Positions 15,777 through 24,400 of a stretch of DNA of 56,818 bases are shown piece after piece; the first letter of the stretch is position 1, and each line of letters opens with the position of its first letter. A program made the position numbers and the translations under genes. Source of the stretch: Curtobacterium sp. ISL-83 (lineage in GTDB: Bacteria > Actinomycetota > Actinomycetes > Actinomycetales > Microbacteriaceae); contig NZ_JAGGPH010000014.1 of NCBI RefSeq assembly GCF_018613895.1, positions 1-56,818 of the forward strand. Reading direction: 5' to 3'. Under the pieces are notes generated by a model that saw only the letters and a program-made list of their open reading frames with translations, ran no database searches and was not told the origin of the DNA.

Positions 15777-16859
15777 GTGACGCACGCCCTGTTCGAACCG
15801 ATCACCATCCGTGACCTGACCGTCCGCAACCGCATCTGGGTCTCGCCGATGTGCCAGTACTCGGTCGAACAGCACGACGGCGTCCCCACGCCGTGGCACC
15901 TCGTACACCTCGGCGGGTTCGCGAAGGGCGGCGCCGGCGCCGTCGTCGTGGAGGCCACCGGGGTCGTTCCCGAGGGCCGCATCACCCCGCAGGACCTCGG
16001 GATCTGGAACGACCAGCAGCGTGACGCGTTCCGCCCGATCGTCGACTTCATCCACTCGCAGGGTGCCGCCGCCGGCGTGCAGCTCGCCCACGCCGGGCGC
16101 AAGGCCTCCACGTTCCGCCCGTGGGAGTCCGTCCACGGCAGCGTCCCCGCGGACCAGGGCGGATGGCAGACCGTCGCCCCCTCCGCCGAGGCGTTCGACG
16201 GCTACGCGACCCCGCGCGAGCTCGCGACCGAGGACATCCGCGTCGTGGCCCTGGCCTTCGCCGCCGCTGCCCGCCGATCGGTCGAGGCCGGGTTCGACCT
16301 GGTCGAGATCCACGCCGCGCACGGGTACCTCCTGCACCAGTTCCTCTCGCCGCTCAGCAACCGCCGCACGGACTCCTACGGCGGGTCGCTCGAGAACCGG
16401 GCCCGCGCGCTCCTCGAGGTGCTCGACGCCGTGCGCGCCGAGGTCGGTGAGGGCTTCCCCGTCGTCGTGCGGTTCTCCGCCACCGACTGGGTCGACGGGG
16501 GCCTGACGCTCGACGAGACCACGCAGGTCGCCCGGTGGGCGGCCGAGCACGGCGCCGACCTGGCCGACGTCTCGACCGGCGGCAACGTCGCGTCGGCACC
16601 GATCCCGGTCGGGCCCGGCTACCAGGTGCCCTTCGCCGCCGCGGTGAAGCGCGACTCGGGCATCGGGACGATCGCGGTCGGCATGATCTCCGAGGCGTTC
16701 CAGGCCGAGCAGATCGTGGCGACCGGCCAGGCCGACGTGGTCATGGTGGGCCGTGAGCTCCTCCGCGACCCCGGGTTCCCGCTCCGCGCGGCCGTCGAGC
16801 TCGGCGTCAGCGTCGACTACGAGCCGCAGCAGTACCACCGCGCCCGCGTCACGTCCTAG
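15777..16859 (+). CDS. NADH:flavin oxidoreductase / old yellow enzyme, YqjM type
   Basis: This 360-residue FMN TIM-barrel ene-reductase belongs to the YqjM (NamA) branch. Cys26 in SPMCQYS is the residue that tunes FMN redox potential in YqjM. The active-site pair is His179/His182 in IHAAHGYLLHQFLSP. SNRRTDSYGGSLENR and the phosphate-binding VGMISEA and VMVGRELLRDP are all present. Such enzymes reduce activated C=C bonds with NADPH. The GTG at 15777 has GAGGAG five to six bases upstream and lies nine bases after the HAD stop, so the two form an operon. A terminator follows. Confidence 0.93.
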   Translation: MTHALFEPITIRDLTVRNRIWVSPMCQYSVEQHDGVPTPWHLVHLGGFAKGGAGAVVVEATGVVPEGRITPQDLGIWNDQQRDAFRPIVDFIHSQGAAAGVQLAHAGRKASTFRPWESVHGSVPADQGGWQTVAPSAEAFDGYATPRELATEDIRVVALAFAAAARRSVEAGFDLVEIHAAHGYLLHQFLSPLSNRRTDSYGGSLENRARALLEVLDAVRAEVGEGFPVVVRFSATDWVDGGLTLDETTQVARWAAEHGADLADVSTGGNVASAPIPVGPGYQVPFAAAVKRDSGIGTIAVGMISEAFQAEQIVATGQADVVMVGRELLRDPGFPLRAAVELGVSVDYEPQQYHRARVTS

Positions 16860-16875
16860 ACCGACGTCCGCGACG

Positions 16876-16910
16876 CGGGTCGCGCCTCCAGGCCGGGGAG
16901 GCGCGACCCG
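16876..16910 (+). terminator. Hairpin terminator after the OYE gene
   Basis: A perfect 14-bp stem (16876-16889 with 16897-16910) has a seven-base loop and begins 16 bases after the stop. It is followed by CTTCT. The stem contains GCGCCTCC/GGAGGCGC, akin to the dispersed palindrome family of this window. Confidence 0.8.
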
Positions 16911-16966
16911 CCTTCTGTACGTTCTCACGGTTCCGCCGACCGGCAGGCAGTACCATCGGAGGCACT

Positions 16967-17065
16967 GTGGACGATCCCCCGAATAGTGCTTCTCCGCCTT
17001 CCCACTCATCCGGCGCTCACTCGGTGAGCTGCCCGACCCCGCGCGGCCCGGGGGGTGCATCGTGA
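16967..17065 (+). CDS. Putative 32-residue proline-rich leader peptide before the CorC pair
   Basis: A short frame runs from GTG at 16967, preceded by GGAGG four bases away, to a TGA that overlaps the GTG start of the CorC gene (GTGA). The peptide begins MDDPPNSASPPSH and has seven prolines in 32 residues. A TACCAT -10-like box lies at 16951-16956. Acidic and proline-rich N-termini are the hallmark of MgtL-type Mg2+-sensing leader peptides that destabilise ribosomes. The downstream genes belong to a family linked to Mg2+. Chance is not excluded, because proline is common in GC-rich frames. Confidence 0.4.
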   Translation: MDDPPNSASPPSHSSGAHSVSCPTPRGPGGAS

Positions 17066-18522
17066 CACCGATCGACATCGTCATGCTCGTCGGCGGCATC
17101 CTGCTGACGCTCGGCACCGGCGTGTTCGTCGCGTCCGAGTTCGCCCTCGTGAACCTCGACCGCGCCGACGTCGAAGCACGGCGCGACCGAGGCGAGACCG
17201 GGCTCGCGCCGGTGATCGCGGCGCTCAAGGTCACCTCGACGCACCTGTCGAGCGCGCAGCTCGGCATCACGCTGACGACGCTGCTCACCGGGTACCTGCT
17301 CGAACCCTCGATCGCGAAGCTCCTCGAAGCGCCGTTCCTGGCACTCGACATGCCCGAGGGGGTCATCGAGACGGTCGGGTCGATCGTCGCGCTCGTCATC
17401 GCCACGCTGCTGTCGATGATCCTGGGCGAACTCGTGCCGAAGAACTTCGCGCTCGCCCTCCCCCTGCAGACCGCTCGACTCGTCGTGCCGGTGCAGGTCG
17501 CGTTCACGATGGTCTTCAAGCCCGCGGTCCGCGTGCTGAACGGCACCGCGAACGCCGTCCTCCGGTCGCTCGGGATCGAGCCGCAGGAGGAACTGTCCGG
17601 GGCACGGAGCGCCGAGGAGCTCACCTCGCTCCTCCGGCGTTCCGCGTCCGAGGGCTCGCTCGAGCAGGACACCGCCACGCTGCTGCAGCGTACGATCTCG
17701 TTCTCCGAGCTGAGCGCCAGCGACGTGATGACCCCGCGGCCGCGCCTCTCGACGATCCGCGTGTCGGAGTCCGCCGACGACGTGATCGCCCTCGCCCGTC
17801 GCACCGGGTTCAGCCGGTTCCCCGTCATCGAGGAGGACGCCGACGACGTGGTGGGGCTCGTGCACGTCAAGCAGGCCGTGGCCGTCCCGCGCGAGAAGCG
17901 CCGTGACGTGCCGGTCGGTGCGCTGATGACCGACGCCGAGCGGGTACCGGAGACCATGCCCGGCGACACGCTGCTGGCCGAGGTCCGCAGCCGCGGCTAC
18001 CAGATGGTCATCGTCGTCGACGAGTACGGCGGGACCGCCGGCGTCGTCACGCTCGAGGACCTCGTGGAGGAGCTCGTCGGTGAGGTCTCCGACGAACACG
18101 ACCGCGCCCGCATCGACGTCGTGCGCTCCCGGAACTGGCTGACGTTCCCGGGGCTCCTGCGGCCGGACGAACTCGAGGACCGCGCCGGCGTGCGCGTGCC
18201 CGAGGAGGGCCCGTACGAGACCGTGGGCGGGTTCATCATGTCGACGCTCGGGCGGCTGCCGTCCGTCGGGGACGAGGTCGCGATGGACGACGGGGTGTTC
18301 CGCGTCGAGCGGCTCGACGGCCGCCGGGTCGACCGGATCCGGTGGACACCGACACCCTCCGCGACCGAGCCGGGATCCGCCGGTGCGGGGTCGGTCGGTG
18401 CGGGGTCGGCCTCTGGGGGCCCGGCGACCGGGTCGACCGCGACCACCGGGTCGAACCCGACCACCAACTCCTCGCCGGTCACCGGCATCATCATCCCCGC
18501 GACGAAGGGCGGTTCCCGATGA
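17062..18522 (+). CDS. CorC/HlyC (CNNM-like) transporter, first of a pair
   Basis: This 486-residue hemolysin-family protein has an N-terminal DUF21/CNNM transmembrane domain (about 1-180, with SEFALV, SSAQLGITLTTLL and LGELVPKNFAL). A pair of CBS domains follows (about 200-335, VMTPRPRLSTI and VVDEYGGTAGVVTLEDLVEELVG), then a CorC/HlyC transporter-associated domain (about 345-425). The last 60 residues are a Gly/Ser/Thr-rich disordered tail. Family members are implicated in Mg2+ or Co2+ efflux. The GTG at 17062 overlaps the stop of a small leader frame, and its own stop overlaps the second CorC gene (ATGA). Confidence 0.93.
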   Translation: MTPIDIVMLVGGILLTLGTGVFVASEFALVNLDRADVEARRDRGETGLAPVIAALKVTSTHLSSAQLGITLTTLLTGYLLEPSIAKLLEAPFLALDMPEGVIETVGSIVALVIATLLSMILGELVPKNFALALPLQTARLVVPVQVAFTMVFKPAVRVLNGTANAVLRSLGIEPQEELSGARSAEELTSLLRRSASEGSLEQDTATLLQRTISFSELSASDVMTPRPRLSTIRVSESADDVIALARRTGFSRFPVIEEDADDVVGLVHVKQAVAVPREKRRDVPVGALMTDAERVPETMPGDTLLAEVRSRGYQMVIVVDEYGGTAGVVTLEDLVEELVGEVSDEHDRARIDVVRSRNWLTFPGLLRPDELEDRAGVRVPEEGPYETVGGFIMSTLGRLPSVGDEVAMDDGVFRVERLDGRRVDRIRWTPTPSATEPGSAGAGSVGAGSASGGPATGSTATTGSNPTTNSSPVTGIIIPATKGGSR

Positions 18523-19598
18523 ACGGCCTCGTCCTCGCCACCGGCGACGCCTCCCGCTCGACCAGTTCGGACTGGTGGGGCATCTTCTGGCTCGTCGTGC
18601 TCCTGCTCGGCAACGCGTACTTCGTCGCCGCGGAGTTCGCCGTCATCTCGGCACGCCGCTCCCAGATCGAACCACGCGCAGAAGAGGGCTCGAAGGCCGC
18701 CCAGATGACCCTGTGGGCGATGGAGCACGCCACCCGGATGCTCGCCACCACGCAGCTAGGCATCACGGTGTGCTCGCTGCTCATCCTGAACGTGTCCGAG
18801 CCGGCGATCCACCACCTGCTCGAGGGCCCGCTGCATCTCACCGGGTGGAACGCCGAGGTCATCGGCACGGTGGCCTTCGTGTTCACGCTGCTGCTCGTGT
18901 CGTTCCTGCACGTGGTCTTCGGCGAGATGGTCCCCAAGAACATCTCGTTCTCGATGCCGGACCGCGCCGCGCTGCTGCTCGTCCCGACCCTCTGGTACAT
19001 CGGCCACGGACTGCACTGGGTCATCGTCGGCCTGAACGAGGCGGCGAACGCCGTGCTGCGCCTGTTCAAGGTCGAGCCGAAGGACGAAGCGGTGAGCGCC
19101 TTCACCGTGGAGGAGGTCCAGACGATCGTCGAGCAGTCCCGCCGCGAGGGCATGCTGACCGACGACGGCAAGCTCGCCATGGCGTTCGAGTTCACCGAGA
19201 AGAAGGTCCGCGACGTCGCCGTGCCGATGGCCGAGCTCGTCACGCTGCCCGACGACGCCACCCCCGGGGACGTCGAGCACGCCGTCGCGCAACGCGGGTT
19301 CTCGCGCTACGTGCTCGTCGGCGACGACGGCGACCCCACCGGGTACGTGCACGTGAAGGACGTCATCGACCTGCGCCCGGACGAGTACGACGAGCCGGTG
19401 CCGCCGAAGCGCATCCGCCAGCTCATCTCGCTCTACACGGAGATGGACCTCGAGGACGCGCTCGCGACGATGCGCGGGGCTGGACGGCACGTGGCGCGGG
19501 CGTTCGACGCGGACGGCCGGACGGTCGGGGTCCTGTTCCTGGAGGACATCCTGGAGGAACTCGTCGGCACCGTCGAGGACGCGACCCGCCGCCGGTAG
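18519..19598 (+). CDS. CorC/HlyC (CNNM-like) transporter, second of a pair
   Basis: This 359-residue paralogue of the upstream gene has a DUF21 domain (about 15-195, AEFAVISARRSQIEP, TTQLGITVCSLL and FGEMVPKNISF). A CBS pair follows (about 215-345, ending LFLEDILEELVGTVED). It lacks the C-terminal CorC/HlyC domain and the disordered tail of its neighbour. The four-base ATGA overlap implies coupled synthesis in near-equal amounts, so the two probably form a heteromer. Adjacent unequal CNNM pairs are common in actinobacteria. Cation specificity is not known. Confidence 0.92.
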   Translation: MNGLVLATGDASRSTSSDWWGIFWLVVLLLGNAYFVAAEFAVISARRSQIEPRAEEGSKAAQMTLWAMEHATRMLATTQLGITVCSLLILNVSEPAIHHLLEGPLHLTGWNAEVIGTVAFVFTLLLVSFLHVVFGEMVPKNISFSMPDRAALLLVPTLWYIGHGLHWVIVGLNEAANAVLRLFKVEPKDEAVSAFTVEEVQTIVEQSRREGMLTDDGKLAMAFEFTEKKVRDVAVPMAELVTLPDDATPGDVEHAVAQRGFSRYVLVGDDGDPTGYVHVKDVIDLRPDEYDEPVPPKRIRQLISLYTEMDLEDALATMRGAGRHVARAFDADGRTVGVLFLEDILEELVGTVEDATRRR

Positions 19599-19611
19599 CC
19601 GCACCACCACA

Positions 19612-19715
19612 CGGACGGGAGGTGGGCCCCACCCGCCGGTACCGGCGCGCCGCGCCAGCGGGGTGACGGCCGTGCCGGGAGGGACGGTGCCAGCTGGCAC
19701 CGCGCCTCCCGTCCG
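19612..19715. repeat. GGACGGGAGGC-family palindrome, copy 3, interrupted, with nested hairpin
   Basis: The left arm CGGACGGGAGG (19612-19622) and right arm CCTCCCGTCCG (19705-19715) are separated by about 80 bases instead of the usual 20-30. Just inside the right arm is the hairpin CGGTGCC-AGCT-GGCACCG (19685-19702), the same core found in the copy at 35501. It lies between the convergent corC and guaB1 genes, so it probably serves as a two-way terminator. Confidence 0.6.
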
Positions 19716-19743
19716 CCGTGGGTCCGGGCCGGAGCGCTGCGCG

Positions 19744-21183
19744 CTACCAGCTGACGGGGAGCGGCTTGCCCTCCTCGTAGCCGGCGGCCGACTGGATGCC
19801 GACGAGCGCCCGCTCGGAGAACTCCGCCAGGCTGGAGGCCCCGGCGTAGGTGGCGGAGCTCCGGACGCCGGTGGTGATCATGTCGAGCAGGTCCTCGACG
19901 CTCGGCCGCTCGGGGTCGAGGTAGATCGTCGACGACGAGATCCCCTCGGCGAACAACGCCTTGCGTGCCCGCTCGTACGGGTCGAGGCGCTCGAAGCGCT
20001 CCCGCACGGCCTTGGCGGACGCCATCCCCCAGCTCTCCTTGTACGCACGGCCCGCGTCGTCACGCCGGAGCGTCCCCGGGGCTTCGAGCGTCCCCGCGAA
20101 CCAGGACCCGATCATGACCGCGCTCGCACCGGCCGCCAGGGCGAGGGCGACGTCCCGCGGGTACCGCACGCCCCCGTCGGCCCAGACGTGGGCACCGAGG
20201 GAACGAGCGGCGGCCGCGGTCTCGAGGACGGCGGAGAACTGCGGCCGACCGACGGCCGTCATCATGCGCGTGGTGCACATCGCGCCCGGCCCGACGCCGA
20301 CCTTGATGATCGACGCACCGGCCTCCACCAGGTGGGCGACCGCGTCGGCGGTGACGACGTTGCCCGCGACGAGCGGGATGTCGAGCCCGAGGGCCGCGAC
20401 CTGGCGGAGCGCCCGGAGCATGCCCTCCTGGTGCCCGTGCGCGGTGTCGAGCACGAGCACGTCGACCCCGGCGGACGCGAGCGCCTGCGCCTTGGCCGCG
20501 ACGTCTCCGTTGATCCCGACCGCTGCGGCAACCCGGAGCCGGCCGTTCCCGTCGACCGCGGGCCGGTAGATGTCGGAGCGGATGGCGCTCGTCGGGCTGG
20601 TCGTGCCGACGACGCGTCCGTGACGGGTGACCGGTGCGAAGTCGACGCCGGCAGCGGTGAGCACGTCGTAGACGTGACGCGGGGTGCCGGCGTCCTCGGC
20701 GTCGATGCCGGTGGAGGCGCCGTGCAGCAGGTCGCCGAGGGTGGCGTCGGGTCCGGCGGTCGCCAACCGCGTCGCGGGCACGCAGCCGAGGTACTCCCCC
20801 GTCGCGTCACGGACGACCACGCCGCGGCCGGCGACGGGCAGCAGCTGCCCGAGCGCGTCGGCGACGGTGGCGTCCGAGCCCATGTCGTACGCGGTGTCGA
20901 ACGCGACCGGCTGGTCCTTCACCCACCGGATCGCGGCGTCGAGGTCCTGCAGGTGCATGTCCTGCGGCAGCACACCGAGGCCACCACGGCGGGCGAGCGT
21001 CGCCGCCAGCCGCGGTCCGGTGACCGAGTTCATGTTGGCGCTGATGATCGGGATGGTCGCGCCGGACCCGTCGTTCGTGGCGAGGTCCACGTCGAAGCGG
21101 CTCGTCACGCTCGAGCGGCTGGGGACGAGGAAGACGTCGGAGTAGGTCAGGTCGTGTGTCGGCCGCGTCTCGTAGAACCTCAT
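19744..21183 (-). CDS. guaB1: GuaB1-type IMP dehydrogenase-related protein (probable GMP reductase)
   Basis: This 479-residue TIM-barrel protein of the IMPDH/GMPR superfamily has an inserted CBS pair (about 95-205). The catalytic loop is GVGPGAMCTTRMM with nucleophile Cys303, and the phosphate-binding part reads WADGGVRYPRDVALALAAGASAVMIGSWFAG. Actinobacterial GuaB1 proteins are reported to act as GMP reductases (GMP to IMP) in purine salvage, distinct from the true IMPDH GuaB2. The ATG at 21183 has TACAGT (21196-21191 on the minus strand) seven bases upstream, so it is probably leaderless. It is convergent with corC and divergent from kgd. Confidence 0.9.
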   Translation of the reverse strand: MRFYETRPTHDLTYSDVFLVPSRSSVTSRFDVDLATNDGSGATIPIISANMNSVTGPRLAATLARRGGLGVLPQDMHLQDLDAAIRWVKDQPVAFDTAYDMGSDATVADALGQLLPVAGRGVVVRDATGEYLGCVPATRLATAGPDATLGDLLHGASTGIDAEDAGTPRHVYDVLTAAGVDFAPVTRHGRVVGTTSPTSAIRSDIYRPAVDGNGRLRVAAAVGINGDVAAKAQALASAGVDVLVLDTAHGHQEGMLRALRQVAALGLDIPLVAGNVVTADAVAHLVEAGASIIKVGVGPGAMCTTRMMTAVGRPQFSAVLETAAAARSLGAHVWADGGVRYPRDVALALAAGASAVMIGSWFAGTLEAPGTLRRDDAGRAYKESWGMASAKAVRERFERLDPYERARKALFAEGISSSTIYLDPERPSVEDLLDMITTGVRSSATYAGASSLAEFSERALVGIQSAAGYEEGKPLPVSW

Positions 21184-21314
21184 GCGCCCCACTGTACGGC
21201 TCCGCCGAACGGCCGGTCTGGCGGGTTCCGGGCGCCCGGGGAGCGACACGCGCGGTGCCCGGACAGGGACCGGACTCGCCTCCGACTGACACCGAACGGT
21301 CACCTCGGAGCGGC

Positions 21315-21320
21315 TAGGCT
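21315..21320 (+). promoter_or_regulatory. Candidate -10 box for kgd
   Basis: TAGGCT fits TANNNT. It would start transcription near 21328, giving a leader of about 65 bases before the kgd GTG. A GTG at 21329, eight bases after the box, would be a leaderless start of a short overlapping frame. Confidence 0.5.
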
Positions 21321-21328
21321 TTCGGTCA

Positions 21329-21409
21329 GTGCGGCGCAGGGTTGCCCGCACGACACACACGAGCATCTATCGATGGAGAGTGGGCGATCGGCTGTGTCGA
21401 GCCATCTGA
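21329..21409 (+). CDS. Possible 26-residue Arg-rich leader ORF overlapping the kgd start
   Basis: The frame runs GTG 21329 to TGA 21407-21409 and encodes MRRRVARTTHTSIYRWRVGD followed by six more residues, with eight arginines among 26. It begins eight bases after the TAGGCT box, the spacing of leaderless genes in this window. It ends 15 bases inside kgd. Ribosomes on it would interfere with, or reinitiate at, the kgd start. Evidence is positional only. Confidence 0.3.
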   Translation: MRRRVARTTHTSIYRWRVGDRLCRAI

Positions 21410-24400
21410 CCGGAACCGACGAGACCGCGGGCGAATTCGGCGCGAACGAGTGGCTCGTGGACGAGCTCTACGAGCAGTTCGTCGCGGACAAGGACTCCGT
21501 CGACAAGTCCTGGTGGCCGGTCCTCGAGAGCTACCACCGCACGCAGGGTGGCGACCCCGCTCCGGCGCCGTCCGCGCCCACCGCTCCCGCTGCCTCCGCC
21601 CCCGCCCCCGCGCCGACCCAGGCGACGTCGTCGACGCAGCAGCCCGCGACTGGTGACGCCGCCGAGGTGAAGTCCGGGCCGATCCAGGCGAAGACCACCT
21701 CGCGCCAGCCGTCCCCGCAGCCGATCCCGGCCGAGGCGAACGACGCCACCGACGACCACGCCGAGACCCACGAGGACGTCGCGACACCGCTCCGCGGCAT
21801 GGCGAAGACCCTCGCGTCGAACATGGACGCCTCGCTCACCGTCCCGACCGCGACCAGCGTGCGGACGATCCCGGCGAAGCTGATGATCGACAACCGCATC
21901 GTCATCAACAACCACCTCCGCCGTGCTCGCGGCGGCAAGATCTCCTTCACGCACCTGATCGGCTGGGCCATGGTGCAGGCGCTCAAGGACACCCCGAACC
22001 AGAACGTGTTCTACGAGGAGCGCGACGGCAAGCCCTTCGTCGTCCAGCCCGCGCACGTCGGTCTCGGCATCGCGATCGACGTCCCGAAGAAGGACGGCAC
22101 GCGCTCGCTCCTCGTGCCGAGCATCAAGCGCGCCGAGTCGCTGACGTTCGGCCAGTTCCTCACCGCCTACGAGGACCTGGTCAAGCGCGCCCGTGACAAC
22201 AAGCTCACGCCGGCGGACTTCCAGGGCACGACGATCTCCCTGACGAACCCGGGCGGCATCGGCACGGTGCACTCCGTCCCGCGCCTCACGAAGGGCCAGG
22301 GGTCGATCATCGGCGCCGGCGCCCTCGAGTACCCGGCGCAGTTCCAGGGCTCGGCGTCGAAGACCCTGATCGAGCTCGGCATCGGCAAGACCATCACGCT
22401 GACGAGCACGTACGACCACCGCGTGATCCAGGGCGCTGGGTCGGGCGAGTACCTCAAGCGCGTGCACGAGCGTCTGATCGGCGAGCACGGCTTCTACGAG
22501 GGCATCTTCGCCGCACTCCGCATCCCCTACAAGCCGATCCAGTGGGCGAACGACATCAACGTCGACCTGGCGCACCGGGTCAACAAGACCTCGCGCGTGC
22601 AGGAGCTCATCAACAGCTTCCGGGTCCGCGGCCACCTGATGGCCGACATCGACCCGCTCGAGTACCGCCAGCGCACCCACCCGGACCTCGAGATCGAGAA
22701 CCACGGACTGACGTTCTGGGACCTCGACCGCGAGTTCGTCACCGGCGGTCTGGCCGGCACCACGAACGCGCCCCTGCGCGACATCCTCGGGATCCTGCGG
22801 GACGCGTACTGCCGCACGACGGGCATCGAGTACATGCACATCCAGGACCCGGAGCAGCGACGCTGGATCCAGGCCCGCATCGAGGTCCCGTACTCGAAGC
22901 CCTCGAAGGACGAGCAGCTGCGCGTCCTCGGCAAGCTGAACGAGGCCGAGGCGTTCGAGACCTTCCTGCAGACCAAGTACGTCGGGCAGAAGCGCTTCTC
23001 GCTCGAGGGCGGTGAGTCCACGATCGCGTTCCTGGACACCGTCATCCAGCAGGCCGCGGCGGCCGGGCTCGACGAGGTCGCGATCGGCATGGCCCACCGC
23101 GGTCGTCTGAACGTCCTGACGAACATCGCCGGCAAGACCTACGGCCAGATCTTCCGCGAGTTCGAGGGCTCGTCGCTGCCGGGCTCCGTCTCCGGGCAGG
23201 GCTCGGGCGACGTCAAGTACCACGTCGGCACGGAGGGCGTGTTCCGCGCTTCGGACGGCACCGCCATCCCGGTGACGATCGCCGCCAACCCGTCGCACCT
23301 CGAGGCCGTCGACGGCGTGCTCGAGGGCATCGTCCGCGCGAAGCAGGACCGCGAAGCCCCCGGCACCTTCGGCGTGCTGCCCGTGCTCGTGCACGGCGAC
23401 GCCGCGATGGCCGGGCAGGGCGTCGTCGTGGAGACCCTGCAGATGTCGCAGCTCCGCGGGTACCGCACCGGCGGCACCGTGCACCTCGTGATCAACAACC
23501 AGGTCGGGTTCACCACGCCGCCGGAGTCCGCCCGCTCATCGGTGTACTCGACGGACGTCGCGAAGACCATCCAGGCGCCGATCTTCCACGTGAACGGCGA
23601 CGACCCCGAGGCCGTGGCCCGGGTGGCCGACCTGGCGTTCGCGTACCGCCAGGAGTTCCACCGCGACGTCGTGATCGACCTGGTCTGCTACCGCCGGCGC
23701 GGCCACAACGAGGGCGACGACCCCTCGATGACCCAGCCGCTCATGTACAACCTCATCGAGGCGAAGCGCTCCGTCCGCACCCTGTACACCGAGGCCCTGG
23801 TCGGCCGCGGCGACATCACGCAGGAAGAGTACGACGAGGCCCACCGCGACTTCCAAGACCGCCTGGAGCGCGCCTTCGCCGAGACGCACGAGGCGCAGAC
23901 GGGCACCATCCCGGTGATCGACGTCGACGACGACGGTGCCGTGCAGGGGCTCGAGCGTCCCACGGCGCAGCGTGACGACTCCGAACACCAGGTCCGTGAG
24001 ACCGCGGTGTCGGAAGACCTCGTCCGGGCGATCGGCGACGCGCACAGCAACCCACCGGTCGGCTTCTCGATCCACCCGAAGCTGCAGCAGCTGCTGTCGA
24101 AGCGCACCGACATGACGCGCAACGGCGGCATCGACTGGGCGATGGCCGAGCTGATGGCGATCGGTTCGCTCCTCGTCGAGGGCAAGCCGGTACGCCTCGC
24201 CGGGCAGGACGCCCGACGCGGCACGTTCGTGCAGCGCCAGGCGGTGTTCCACGACCGGGTGAACGGCCAGGAGTGGCTGCCGCTGTCGAACCTCACCGAG
24301 GACCAGGCCCGGTTCTACATCTACGACTCGCTGCTCAGCGAGTACGCGGCGCTGGGCTTCGAGTACGGCTACTCGGTCGAGCGTCCCGACGCGCTGGTGA

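Noticed and set aside
14250..17969. 1239-codon minus-strand frame spanning nnrD to corC
   Set aside because: Only its last 286 codons (nnrD) carry a family signature. The rest is antisense to the HAD, OYE and CorC genes.
19663..21393. Kgd protein starting near 19663
   Set aside because: The upstream 577 codons are antisense to guaB1. Family homology begins at MSSHLTG...GEFGANEWLVDELYEQF.
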